The notes under the pieces: generated by a model
What the model was told of the DNA's origin: nothing
What the model saw: only the letters and a program-made list of their open reading frames with translations
Databases searched by the model: none
Program-made: the position numbers and the translations under genes
Assembly: GCA_973895155.1 (NCBI GenBank)
Contig: OZ316894.1
Coordinates: 26,846,001-26,910,000 of the forward strand
Length of the DNA: 64,000 nt
DNA from: Marsupella aquatica
Lineage: Eukaryota; Marchantiophyta
Direction of reading: 5' to 3'
Shown here: positions 33,243 to 44,349 of the stretch, piece after piece
How the letters are laid out: each line of letters opens with the position of its first letter
Numbering within the stretch: position 1 is the first letter of the stretch

Positions 33243-34206
33243 ACCCGATTGAAAGCTGTGTTGGGCGGGCTGGAAAGAGACTATAAAGCAGTACCCACTG
33301 GCAGCGCACATACAATCAGGTCTTCGTTGCTGCAATTCTGTAACATTAATTTTTGAGATTCTGCAATTTGGGGTTGTAACTAGCCCTCTTCTGGCTGAAA
33401 GACCATATCATCTAAGAGAAATGTTACGCCAGTTTAGTTTTGAGAGTAGAAGTCATGAATGCATTAAATCAAGCTCTTGGCGTGCTATGTAGAAAGTTCT
33501 TTGATATCTTTGTCAAATTTTGTCTTTAGATTAGAAGGGTTTGCATACAGCAGCTGCCTTGCCGTGAACATGGTACTGGAAGGGAACTCGCTTTGCTGCC
33601 AGGAGACGTGAAAATCAAGGGCATAAAGATAGAATTCGCCGATGGCAACCGCCACCAGCATAGAAACTTTAAGCAATCAGTTTCATAGTTTACGGACTTG
33701 CAGAGGAAGCCTTTCGGTCCCAGACTCCAGATCTTATACAGCTTGATGATGTAGATTGAAGATTAGACATTTTAATTCTAGTAAGGGGTCATGTTCTTCT
33801 GCTTCAAAGCGAGTTGACAGTCTGAATTCAACCAAAAAGGATATGAAGTTCCATCTGCAACTCAAGTATTCTGAGCTCGCAGATTCGCAAGACAAGGTCG
33901 TGAAACGTGCTCAAAAGCTTGCTAACTACTCCGGGGTTAAGGAAGGCGTAAGTTCTCATTTTAGTGGCAGTGATGCTCTGTGCATTGGTATCCTCAAGTG
34001 ATATAGGACAAGGCAGGAAAGTGGACTGTATTTGCAGGAGAAATTTTCTACGTTGATGGTATGATTGAAATCCTAAAGCTGATAGACAGTGGACGTGAAC
34101 GTAGAAGGGAGCATAGTTCTGCAAGGATAGTGGATTAGCATGTTCTGTTGCTTCTACTGCGCCCTTGCCTATTTCAAGAAAATAGATTCATCTCCAGAAG
34201 GTCTTA
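33243..34206. other. Downstream part of the left arm
   Basis: It is conserved with the right arm (36850-37827) and has no convincing gene. A plus-strand 81-codon frame near 33756 contains KRVDSLNSTKKDMKFHLQLKY. It is only partly maintained in the other arm, so it is not supported as coding. It probably includes the 3' UTR of PPR gene 1. Confidence 0.4.
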
Positions 34207-34639
34207 AACCGTTAATCTGTTCCCTGGGCTGAATTTTGCCAATCTTATAGCTGTTGTCCTCAATCCTCGGCAGTCGAAACTCAACCGGCGAGGTATTGTA
34301 CAATGTGAGCAAACAGGAAATCTTGCTAGCGAGACTGGAAATTTCTATGGAGGCAGACCCTCATAAACAACCGCTTCCGCACAAAGCTGCATAATCAAAG
34401 TCAAACACAAATCATGAGTCACAGGCAACGAATCATTCTCAATCGCGGAGTCACCACCTGTCACCCATGCTGGATTGACATTCATTTTGCAACCGTTGGA
34501 CCACTCCCATGCACCGTACCAAATCAATGGAGGTTGACTAGTCAATCAAATTCAAAGAGGAGAATGCTATCTCATTGGTACTATCATCACAAGAAACACC
34601 ATTGTTCCGCAGAGCCGTTTCCTCTTTGCATCACCACGC

Positions 34640-34924
34640 GTTAAATCTACACTTTGTTAATGCTCCCCGATCGTCTTGGGGCCCCCGTACACTGCCCGTC
34701 CCAGTTCCCAATGTTGCTGCCCGCTCCGGCCCGAGTTTGCCAAAACATAAACTCAAAGTTGACGGCACAAAGTTGATCGAGCCGGGGCATGTGACAATAT
34801 GGTAGAGTTTCGGTTTATGTTCCGGCAAACTCGGTCTGGAGCGGGCAGCAACATCGGGGACTGGGACGGGCAGTGTACGGGGTCCCAACAAGATCGAGGA
34901 GCATTAACGCGGTGTAGATTTAAT
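34640..34924. mobile_element. Foldback MITE-like element
   Basis: Two arms of about 115 to 120 bp are inverted complements with few mismatches. The left starts GTTAAATCTACAC at 34640. The right ends with the complement (GTGTAGATTTAA) at about 34912-34923. They are separated by roughly 55 bp (34755-34810). The arms contain the words 'cactgcccgtcccag' and 'gttgctgcccgctcc' and their complements. The element could form a long hairpin. It has no coding capacity. The superfamily is unknown, and a target duplication could not be decided. Confidence 0.75.
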
Positions 34925-35442
34925 GCGCGGTTTTGCATCGTATGAGTGGAACGTGTGAAGAGTACATTACGTTCCCCCACGCTTCATACTCTCTCACTCA
35001 GGCGGGCCCAGTTCTCTCTCAACCATTTTGTGGGCAGTCCATAGGATGTTCATAGTTTGGTTCCTTTTTAGTCAGGAAAATTGAAATCTGCTCCCTATTG
35101 TTGAATGCTCTTCCATTTGTGAGTTAGAGGCCACCAGACAGCAAATCTGTTACCCTTTTGTTACTCTCTTGTAGGATTGCATTTATGGGCATACACGGCA
35201 CGCACAAACTCAAAGGCGGAACTGAAGAAGCGGAAATGGAATCTGGAAGTGCGTCCATGCAATCCAGTAACTAATCACCAATGTACCTCTGAATGGCTCT
35301 CCCAATTTTTCAGAAGGCCTTGAATCAAGGCAAAGTTTGTTTCATTTCCCAAGTCCTCGAACTTCTTGAATCCTGCAGGGGTCAAGTGCAAGATTGAGGG
35401 GTACCGAAGGAGGCACCAAGGATTACTGCGCTTTAAATCTAC

Positions 35443-35581
35443 GTTAAATCTACATCAGTCGTACTACAAGACCATAAACCAAGACACATGTAGTTCAAAT
35501 TACTTGGTTAGTACATCATACATATAGTGTATTCGTTTATGTTGTGGTGTATGGAGTGCATTAACTTGACGTAGATTTAAC
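35443..35581. mobile_element. Short MITE-like element with related termini
   Basis: It begins GTTAAATCTAC at 35443 and ends GTAGATTTAAC at 35581. Read from the right end inward, GTTAAATCTACG is followed by GTTAATGCACTCC, matching the ends of the foldback element at 34640 (GTTAAATCTACAC then GTTAATGCTCCCC). Its arms are short. The two are probably members of one family. Confidence 0.5.
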
Positions 35582-37827
35582 AAAAAGTCAAGGATTAGCT
35601 CAAACAAGGAGAGGGAAAAGACTGGAATGTCAGACCGGCATCCGTTAGAATGGTGTCTTGCAGATCTTTAGAGGCAAGGTGTGTTTCGATATCTAGAGAC
35701 CAAGATAGATAGTTGGATCCGTTTATATTCAATGCTTGGAAGTAGAGTTTTTCGATAGTATTTGTGGTCATTGTGGGTGTCCAAAGATTGAGGGGAATTT
35801 GTGATTCTCAATTAAATGATCACTCAATGAGATACGGTAAAATGGGAAAGTCACTTATCTTTTGTAATTTGCGCCTGCACCTTTCTCGTTCCCTTGTCCC
35901 GGAGTTATTATTGGGTAGACATTTCTCGCTCAGCTGTTTGTAGTAGCATTCAACGCTGTCCGGATTTGAGGATTGGCTGCCTTGGATGTGCTCGGGAGAT
36001 TGGTAAGGCAAGATGTTTGATTGTATCCTTGAATAAAGTTATGGAGATTGGTGAAATTGGTTGGCAATATCATTAGGGGGTGAATGTTTGGCGGGATGGT
36101 ATCGCCTATGTGGGAAATGGACTAATAATTTGCAATCCAAATCCCATGCCAATTTTCGACAGAAATTTACAGAGATCTGTGTATACTTTCATAAGGACAC
36201 CCCTCCACATCTAATTCTCACTTCTAAAGGAAAAAGTTGAATGTAGAGCCTACTCGTGCTGATAGCATGTTGAGTACTACATAGAATAGTCTTCTCATTC
36301 ATGTAGGGAAACATATATACATAGAGGTAGTTACTCAGGTGGTTGTAATAACTACCTTAGGTAAGTGGTTACACCTTGATTTTGATTTGGAGTAGACTTA
36401 ACCTTAGGTTACAACAGCTTTTAAATATGTGGAGGAGGTCCACATTTGCAATGAGAATTATTCAGACGGAGGTCAAAGATTAATCGGATATTGGTCATCG
36501 TGAGTTATTTCCCGACCAATCAGGTCCGCCTCGCTAGCAAAATTTCCTGTTTTCTCGTTGAATTGACAGCCGAGGATTGAGGGAAACAACTGCCAGATTG
36601 GCATTCCAGTGTCAAGAACATTAAATTTAGTGGTTGATTGCTCCGTGACTGTTCTTGGATTAATTCAAAGGAAGAATGGTGTCTTTCCACCAGACGTCTT
36701 CAACATATCACCCAAGCAAATTCAAGCCAAAAAGTAGAGATAACAGATTAAGCGCAGCTACTATGGTAACAGCAGGAGTTTATGATAGCAAGGTGTTCTC
36801 CTTCATTTGAATACTTACCTAATGCTCTGATTGTTATTAGTTCTCTCTCAAGACCTTCTACACATGAATCTATTTTCTTGAAGTAGGCATGGGCCCAGCA
36901 GAAGCAACAGACGCATGCTACTCCACTATTCCTTGCAGAACCATGCTCCCTTCTACGTTCACGCGCACGGTCTATGAGCTTTCGGATTCAATCATGCCGT
37001 CAACGTAGCAAAGTTTCTACTGCAAATACAGTCCACTTTCCTGCCTTGTCCGATAATCCTTCACGATAGTACTGTACAGTGCATCATTCCATTCTCGCGT
37101 CATTTGAGAATTATTCCCTTGCGCCTTCCCTAACCCCAGAGTAGCTAACAAGCCTTCGAGCACGTTTCACGACCGTATCTTGCGAATCTGAGAAGCTCAG
37201 ACAGTTGAGATGCAGATGGAACTTCATATCGTTTTGGTCGAATCCAGACTGTCAACTCCCTTTGAAGCAGAAGAACATGGCCACTTTACTCGAATTGAAT
37301 TATCTAATCTTCGACATGGATATATTCGAAGATCTGAATACATCCATCAGTCTCGACCAAAGACTTCCTGCAAGTCGATGAACTCCAAGACTCATTGCTT
37401 GAAGTTTTCTGCTGGTGGAGGTCGCCATCCACGTATTTGATCTTTATGCCCTTGATTTTCGTCTCCTGTCACCAATGTGAGTTCCCTTGCAGTACCATGG
37501 TCACAGGAAGGCAGCTACTGTACGCAAACTCTTCTTTTGATCTAAGGACAATACTCAACTAAGATGTCAAAAGAGGTTTCTACATATCAAGCCAACAGCT
37601 TGATTTCACGCACCTATAATTTCGACACTCAAAACGAAACTTGCGTGACAATTCTCTTACATGAAATGGTCGTTCAGCCAGAAGAGGGCTAGGTACAACC
37701 CCCAATTGCAGAATCTCAATTACTGTTACAGAATTGCGACACCCAAAACCTGATTGTATCTGCGCTGCCAGTGACTACTGATTTGAAGTCACTTTCCAGC
37801 CAGCCCAACACAGCTTTCAATCTGGGT

Positions 37828-40233
37828 TCACCAGAAATCACCACAAGAACACATTCCATCTTTAAAATGGTGGAACCGATTTGCATCCCTTGCAATAATC
37901 TCGCGTCCGGTCACCTTAGAGATATACTTGGTTGCTGAGTGGCAATCTGAACACACCCGAAGGTTCTTACTTACACGAATAGGTTCTCCCAAAGGTAGGT
38001 GCATAAGTCCGTAAGCAATAGCCAACTTCTCACTATGAGAGCAAAGGGCTAGCTCTTTATCCTCTTCATTGATATCATGCAATACAAGCTGGGTATCCGG
38101 AATGTAGCCTTCCGCCTTCAGTTTTTCACTCAATTTATTCAGCTCAGTATAGATCGCCTCCGCTTCTGGGTGAGATGTATCCCCCACCACAAATTCATGG
38201 ATCTTGTTATGAACTTCGATCCAGCTACGTCCTGGCTCCTTCCGAACACCTCTCTCTCGCATCATAGTGCGCACAGATGACACCTTCTCCCACTTCCCAG
38301 CTGCAGCATAGATATTGGAGAGCAGCACATATGTAGAGGCCCTACCGGGTTCCAACTTGAAAAGCTCGTTAGCGGCCAGTTCACCCAGCTCCACGTTACC
38401 GTAAGTTCTACAAGCCCCAAGCAAGGCTGTCCAAGTTACATCATCTGGTTCGATCGGCATCTCACTGATCAACTGCTTTGCTTCTTCCACGTGTCCCGCC
38501 CGCCCAAGAATATCCACCATGAGGGTATAGTGAAAAACAGTACGCTCGATACCATAATCTTGCGTCATAGCAGAAAAGATTCTACGGCCATCATCAACAA
38601 GGCCTCCATGAGAACAGGCTGACAACACAGCTGTGAATGACGTCTCGATGGGCTTCACATGGTCTGCATTCATTTGTCTGAAAAGTTCCAGGGCTTCCTG
38701 CCCATATCCGTGTTGTGCAAGTCCACCGATCATTATGTTCCAAGTGACTACATCGCGTTTCTCCATTCTGTTAAAAACAAGTCGGGCGTCAGCTATACTG
38801 CCAGTCTCTGCATACATGTGAACCAGTGCACTGCCCACACGCAAATCCGACTCCAGTCCGGCTTTGCTAGCGTGGCCATGAACCTCCTTCACCCACTCCA
38901 AAGCCCCCGCACTTGCAGATGCATTCAGGATGGTCACATAAGTGATTTCATTTGGTTCGAAGCCTTGCCGTCTCATTTCAAGAAACATTCGATATGCTTC
39001 ATGCCCAGATCCATGTTGTGCAAGCCCTCCTATCATTACAGTCCATGTGATTACATCGCGTTTCTCCATTCTGTCAAAGACCAGTCGGGCATCATCTATA
39101 CTGCCAATCTTCGCATACATGTGAACGAGTGCATTGCCCACACGCAAATCCGACTCCAGTCCGGCTTTGCTAGCGTGGCCATGAACCTCCTTCACCCACT
39201 CCGAAGCCCCCGCACTTGCAGATGCATTCAGGATGCTCGCATAAGTGATTTCATTTGGTTCGAAGCCTTCACGTCTCATTTCAAGAAACATTCGATATGC
39301 TTCATGCCCAGATCCATGTTGTGCAAGCCCTCCTATCATTACAGTCCATGTGATTACATCGCGTTTCTCCATTCTGTCAAAGACCAGTCGGGCATCATCA
39401 ATACTGCCAGTCTTCGCATACATGTGAACGAGTGCATTGCCCACACGCAAATCCGACTCCAGTCCGGCTTTGCTAGCGTGGCCATGAACCTCCTTCACCC
39501 ACTCCAAAGCCCCCGCACTTGCAGATGCATTCAGGATGCTCAGATAAGTGATTGCATCTGGTTTGAAGCCTTCCCGTCTCATTTGGAGGAATAGTCGATA
39601 TGCTTCCACACCATCACCACGTTCTGCACATGCTCCAATCATAACATTCCATGTAATGACATTTCGATTAGTCAACTTTTCAAAAACTTTCCTTGCCTCG
39701 GTGATGCACCCACATTTAGCGTACATCAGTACGAGAGCAGACCCTACACGCACGTCCGATTCAAAGCCGGCATGTCGAATACCCTGATGAATTTCTTTTC
39801 CCCAATTGAGAGCTAATGGGCTTGAACATGCATTCAGGATGCTCAGATACGTGATCTCATTCGGCTTCACGCCTTCTTGGCGCATTTGATTGAAAATTTC
39901 GAGTGCAGATTCAACATGATCACTCTTAGCGTATCCCGCAATCATGCTGGTCCAAGTAATAACACTCTTCTTCTGAATTTGATCAAAAACTCTACGTGCA
40001 TCCGATAAACCTCCGCATTTGATATACACATTCAAAAGCGTGATTGCCACATATGGATTTTCGTGAATTCCACTCTCGATGATGCAATCATGAATTTGCT
40101 TGGCTCCTGAAAGGTCTTTCTGTTGCAAGCACATTTGCAGAACTTTAACATATGTGTACGAGTCTATAGCAATGCCTCGCTGTAGACGATCTTTCAACAT
40201 AGCAATTGTTTGACCCGTGGTACCAGGATGCAT
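37828..40233 (-). CDS. PLS-class PPR protein with E1, E2 and DYW domains, altered start (PPR gene 2)
   Basis: The frame is open from 40389, but the codon aligned with the ATG of gene 1 is TTG here, and a TGA lies upstream. The first in-frame ATG is at 40233, giving 801 residues. This removes about 52 N-terminal residues compared with gene 1. The motif order is L-S-(P-L-S)x5-P-L2-S2 (17 motifs), then E1, E2 and a DYW domain ending CSCGDFW, with HSEKLAIAYGL, CSDCHSATKYI and HHFKDG all kept. Three consecutive PLS units are near-identical (303-bp period: 39548-39250, 39245-38943 and the next), where gene 1 has two. Fifth/last residues differ from gene 1 in several motifs, so the predicted RNA target differs. 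No internal stop is present, consistent with selection or recent duplication. Targeting and function are inferred from the family only. Confidence 0.85.
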   Translation of the reverse strand: MHPGTTGQTIAMLKDRLQRGIAIDSYTYVKVLQMCLQQKDLSGAKQIHDCIIESGIHENPYVAITLLNVYIKCGGLSDARRVFDQIQKKSVITWTSMIAGYAKSDHVESALEIFNQMRQEGVKPNEITYLSILNACSSPLALNWGKEIHQGIRHAGFESDVRVGSALVLMYAKCGCITEARKVFEKLTNRNVITWNVMIGACAERGDGVEAYRLFLQMRREGFKPDAITYLSILNASASAGALEWVKEVHGHASKAGLESDLRVGNALVHMYAKTGSIDDARLVFDRMEKRDVITWTVMIGGLAQHGSGHEAYRMFLEMRREGFEPNEITYASILNASASAGASEWVKEVHGHASKAGLESDLRVGNALVHMYAKIGSIDDARLVFDRMEKRDVITWTVMIGGLAQHGSGHEAYRMFLEMRRQGFEPNEITYVTILNASASAGALEWVKEVHGHASKAGLESDLRVGSALVHMYAETGSIADARLVFNRMEKRDVVTWNIMIGGLAQHGYGQEALELFRQMNADHVKPIETSFTAVLSACSHGGLVDDGRRIFSAMTQDYGIERTVFHYTLMVDILGRAGHVEEAKQLISEMPIEPDDVTWTALLGACRTYGNVELGELAANELFKLEPGRASTYVLLSNIYAAAGKWEKVSSVRTMMRERGVRKEPGRSWIEVHNKIHEFVVGDTSHPEAEAIYTELNKLSEKLKAEGYIPDTQLVLHDINEEDKELALCSHSEKLAIAYGLMHLPLGEPIRVSKNLRVCSDCHSATKYISKVTGREIIARDANRFHHFKDGMCSCGDFW
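38640..39560 (-). repeat. Tandem 303-bp PLS units inside PPR gene 2
   Basis: Blocks containing HGHASKAGLESDLRVG, ARLVFDRMEKRDV and GGLAQHGSGHEAYRMF repeat every 303 bp (101 codons). Each block is one P-L-S triplet. The copies are nearly identical at the DNA level, pointing to recent unequal exchange or slippage. They also create a 311-codon antisense open frame (38659-39594, plus strand) that I regard as a by-product. Confidence 0.88.
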
Positions 40234-40389
40234 ATGCCTACTGCCAATCCGTTTTGCAGTGACTTGAGACCGATCTCTCGTGCAATAACTAACATTAGAT
40301 GGAAATCTGCAGTGAGTAGCCAAATTCGCCCTTGCCGTAACCCACGCTGGGGTTGACCATCCATCCACCCAAAGTGCTAGTCTTGTCAA

Positions 40390-42670
40390 CTTCTGATTGA
40401 ACTCAGGTGCTCTGGGCTTCCTCTGTCAGCACCACAACCCACGATCAGATGTGCTACCAGGATAAAATCCAGGAGATTCCACGAGGTGCAATGAATTTGT
40501 AGTTATTTCTTGACGACTATGTTTCCAGTGATCTTTCTACAATGAGTGTTCAGACATGGTTAGCAGACCGGTAAGCCTCTCGAGTTCTAGGGTGCATTCC
40601 TACCTCCGTCCAAAGATGTATTTTCTTGTCTCCCTTGCTCTGCTGTGATCTTTGGTACAGATAACTTGCAAAAGTTAAATGACTCCTTTCCAACTGAGAG
40701 TAACGGCTATCTGTCAAGAATGCAATGATCTTAGAATAGAATATTGAAATAATTGTGAAAGGCATATCCAGGTATCAACAAGCTCGTTCCTTCTCCCGTA
40801 TTTCACTGTACCCACAGAAAGGACAGAGTCAAGAGCCTATCGAATTGGTACTAAAATACTTCAGCCAGAAGTCACATGTTATCCTTGGGTTGTGTACAGG
40901 ACAGACTCTTAGGGCATCTTGACAGGCGTTCAATTGTAAGTTGCCTACACTGTCCTTTCTGCGCTAGACACAAACCAGAATCTCAGGTTTCTGAAAAGAG
41001 ACTAGTTAGAAATAAAGCCTAGCCATCATCTGTAGAATCCATCGTGATTAGACACAGATGACATGAACGTGAAAGCGCTTCCCTCCCTCTCCTACAATTC
41101 AGAAAATAAAGGCTATCCATCATTCTTTAACTTGGCTCTTATACAATCCGTGAAGAGACATATACGACATGAATGTAACAGCCTCCCCTCCCCTCCCCTC
41201 CGCCCCCCCCTCCACCCCCCCCCACCCCCCCCACCCACCCTGTGCTTCTTAACACGAAAAAAGAATCAAACTTGAAGTTCAACTCAAGTCTTCATCACAT
41301 AAGCCTCATAGCAGGAAATTCCCGCAACTACAAATGTCACACCGTGGTGCTGGAACAAGAGTTTCTGTTTAAAAGTAGGTACGCATAACGTTGAAATCGC
41401 TCTTCAGTCTCATTACCTGAAGGCCGTGTACAAGAACAATGGCGGATGCCAATACCAATCAAACCGGAAGACGAAGGATAAACTCTGCGAATCAAACGTC
41501 GTTGTTGAGAATGTATTCAAGGTCGTTTGGTCACATCAAATCCAACAAAATGACATTCATACAAAATTAATCATACCTGGCTGAGGACTGTTGCCTAAAG
41601 CGGTCCATATCCAAAAGTTCCATCGAGTCAGCTCCGTTCCCGTGCCGGGAATACGGAGCTCAATGGTACAGTTTTGAGAAATACGATCTTACCTGTTTGA
41701 CAAAGGTTCAAATCAGTCTAAGTAGTGCAATCTTGCAGAGCCCTCAAATTTCAAGTCTCATCTTTCCTTCCCATGGACTAAGGAAAGAATATTCATTACG
41801 CGAAGGCTCTGTTGGGGAAACCTTGCCCGGGCAGAGGAATCTCAGCTCAGCGTAACAGTTGGAGGTAGCCCTAGACGCTTAGCAGTAGCGGTATCTTCTC
41901 CAGGATCAATTCCTCCTGCTGGACTCTTTTACGAATCATCCCAGCTTTGCCATCAAAACTTGAGAATCAAAACTACAAGTTTTGAGAAGAAAAAGTGAGA
42001 GAAGATCTTCCATCCAAACCCCAAGCAACCCACCGTCATACCTGCATATTGCCCTCTGAAATACTATTGCGCGAGTGCTCTTGTTTATCGCCCTCCAAGA
42101 AAGCACCCTTTCCAACTGAAGTGTCCTGCATACCAAACGAAGAATTGACGACATTTCTTCAAAGAAGAACTTGTGAACAAGTGTTATGCAGACCGTGTAA
42201 GTAGCAAATTGGGCAGGCTCGACAATTCGTTCAGAACAACAAGTTGAAGCAAGTGGCAACAAAATTGATCTAGATTGTGACGGGAAATCAGGAGACGGGC
42301 AGCAGGAGACGTCATGCAAGAAATGAGCAGGACTTGAACCAGGATGGACAGTATCCCGGGCTGAAAAAGAGATTCTGTCCCGCTTCCTTGGGCGCTCAGA
42401 GGTGAGAAGTATAGTTGCCCAGCAATCTAAGGTCGAAACGTAAAAGAACATCCAGTACAGCTAGGGCCTTACTAGGAATTCTCTGCCCAAAGGGACGAGA
42501 GGCCGTGTAAAAGTGGTAACGCGAACCTAACAGGGATCACTGGATTCGTCAGCATGTATCTACGCACAGCTCGATACCAACTCCCCGAGAAGCAACTATA
42601 GCAATTCAGCAATCCGAAGCCACTACGACACGTAATTCTTAGCAGATTGTGAATTCTACAAGGATTGTTA
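40390..42670 (-). promoter_or_regulatory. 5' leader of PPR gene 2
   Basis: It corresponds to 28656-30998 of the left arm and has no long frame of its own. The candidate leader splice sites are retained. The poly-C/CCCCT tract at 41187-41240 is an insertion relative to the left arm. Confidence 0.4.
41187..41240. repeat. C-rich simple repeat
   Basis: Runs of CCCCT pass into runs of 7 to 10 C separated by single T, A or G. It lies within the right arm, and the left arm lacks it. On the other strand it is G-rich enough to form a quadruplex. Confidence 0.9.
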
Positions 42671-43709
42671 GCTCATTAAATGAACTGCTGAACCACCATC
42701 CAATAATACATTCTTAATCTTGGTTCATTTTATATTTAAGTCTACCATTGCTCCCTTATCAGCTAATATTGTCTTCTCCAACTTAGAAGTCGGTGTTGCT
42801 GGTAATTCCTGCTGCTTACCTTCTTCATTTCTTGTTGTAGTTGTCCTTTCCCTTACCTCACTGGTATTTGGTACTGCTGTCCCTTGTGCTCCCTCACTCA
42901 TTTTCTTGAACACTGCTTCGAGCTGCATTGTGGAGTTATACATAACAATTCTTCAACAGTTAATGTCACTTTAGCCTTTGAAATAACCTCTCCCAATTTC
43001 TTTATTATCTCTTGCTCACTTTTTGCTCTGATTTGTTCCGTTCTCAATGGTTTTTCCCTTAACGATTCATCACTTATTGGGTCTTCCTCATGTGTAAAGG
43101 ACTCTCTGATTTCTTCTTTAAAACTCTCATCAGACTCTAAAATTTCAGCTCCATCTTCTATTCTATCATCCAAACCCATTAATCTTTCTGGTCTTGGCAA
43201 CAATTCACTTTGTTGATGTTGTAAGATTTGTTCTGTTGTGTCTCGTGTTGTAGCGTCCAATTGTTCCCAACTGGTACTCGGTACTCCACTCGTGGACGGT
43301 AGAGTTAACACGATTGGTGGCTCTACCTGTTGTGACCTAGTCACTATATTCACATCCATTGTCTGAATTCTTACATGATTAACTGGTGCTTTAGTTTGTG
43401 CTTCGGTTCTTTCTTTATTATGTTGCACCCATAATTCACACTTAGCCCCTCTTATATGTCCGGGCTTCCCACAATAATAGCAAGAAAGGGGAGGTCTTTC
43501 TACCTCTTCCCTGAAGTTCCTCTTATTTAAATATTGTCTTGCAGGATTATAATAACTTTGATTTTTTTCTATTCTTTCAATCTCTCGTGACCCTTGTTCA
43601 ACTGCATTTACTGTCATATTACCCCCTTTCTTATATGGATTCTGAAAACATTCTTGGGTAATATGTCCTGCTCTCATGTGAATCTCACAGAATTTCCTTC
43701 CTTTATACT
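42671..43709 (-). pseudogene. Ty3/gypsy gag-protease fragment, antisense to the flanking pol
   Basis: In minus-strand order: KFCEIHMRAGHITQEC (the Cys/His knuckle typical of plant gypsy gag), CYYCGKPGHIRGAKC (CCHC zinc knuckle, with 5 instead of 4 residues before the last Cys), an acidic linker, and KVTLTVEELLCITP (the segment preceding protease). A frameshift near 42950, an in-frame stop and the protease active site LLDGGSAVHLMS follow. The fragment ends immediately after this, at the right-arm boundary (42670). An upstream TGA near 43710 limits the other end. It is AT-rich compared with the pol at 44854-50820, so it may come from another, older family. Confidence 0.82.
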
Positions 43710-43732
43710 CCTTTCACCAGTAAAACCCTCTC

Positions 43733-44090
43733 CTCTCCTAAACCTCCACTACACCACTCCCCAACCCAAACTCCCTAAACCCTAAACCTTAAACTTCCTC
43801 AACCCCCAACCAAACCCCCTAAACTTAAACTCCCTCAACTCCTCCCCAACCAAACTACCAAACTCCCTCCACCCCCAACACACAACTCCCCAACTCCCTC
43901 AACCCAACCCAACCCACAACCAAACCCGCCAAACCCAAAATCCTTAAACCCCCACTACACCACTCCCCAACCCTCTCAACCCAAACTCCCTAAACCCTAA
44001 ACCCTAAACTCCATAAACTCCCTAAACTCCCTAAACTCCAACTCCCTCAACCCCCAACCAAACCCCCTAAACTCAAACTCACTCAACTTG
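43733..44090. repeat. Degenerate CCCTAAA-type tract
   Basis: C/A-rich sequence with repeated 'ccctaaaccctaaac', 'ctccctaaact' and 'aaccccctaaac' words, in the CCCTAAA orientation on the plus strand. It resembles degenerate interstitial telomere-type repeat or AC-rich low complexity. No coding. Confidence 0.7.
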
Positions 44091-44349
44091 AACCATTTTG
44101 CCATCAAGCTTTCCAACTTGCTGGAAAAATTTAGGGGGGGTGGTGGTGTTCCCCATTGTCTTTTCATACACTACTCTTATTATTGTATTGAGTCTTTTTT
44201 GTCTTCGGCACTTTTTTGTCCTCACCTCTATAAATGTTCAAAGAACGGGTAATTCTTATTATTTCATCAAATATATTGTGTCTCAAGTACGTTCAAAGTA
44301 TGGGTAGTCGGAGCTAGTTACAATATAAGAGACGCACTGCTCACATCAG

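Larger units (their letters stand above)
28656..34206 (+). repeat. Left arm of a large inverted duplication
   Basis: This stretch is repeated in inverted orientation at 36850-42670. Similarity starts at 'taacaat.cttgtagaattcacaatct' and ends at 'aatagattcat......gaaggtctt'. It covers the PPR gene, about 2.3 kb of its leader and about 1 kb downstream. The right arm is about 270 bp longer, mostly accounted for by one extra 303-bp PLS unit in its PPR gene. Confidence 0.92.
34207..36849. other. Spacer between the inverted arms
   Basis: About 2.6 kb of unique sequence without a recognisable gene. It contains a foldback MITE-like element (34640-34924) and a smaller element with related ends (35443-35581). 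The remainder has only short frames. Confidence 0.6.
36850..42670 (-). repeat. Right arm of the large inverted duplication
   Basis: This is the inverted counterpart of 28656-34206. Differences seen include an extra 303-bp PLS unit in the PPR gene, a poly-C tract at 41187-41240 absent from the left arm, and many scattered substitutions and small indels. It ends at 42670, directly against a truncated antisense gypsy protease sequence. Confidence 0.92.

Noticed and set aside
38659-39594. 311-codon plus-strand frame with internal repeats
   Set aside because: It is the antisense of the repeated PLS units of PPR gene 2. The repetition of a stop-free 303-bp unit keeps the opposite frame open, and the protein has no recognisable domain.
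43733-44090. A true interstitial telomere array
   Set aside because: Only a few perfect CCCTAAA units occur among many variant C/A-rich words. I list it as a degenerate tract and do not claim a former telomere.
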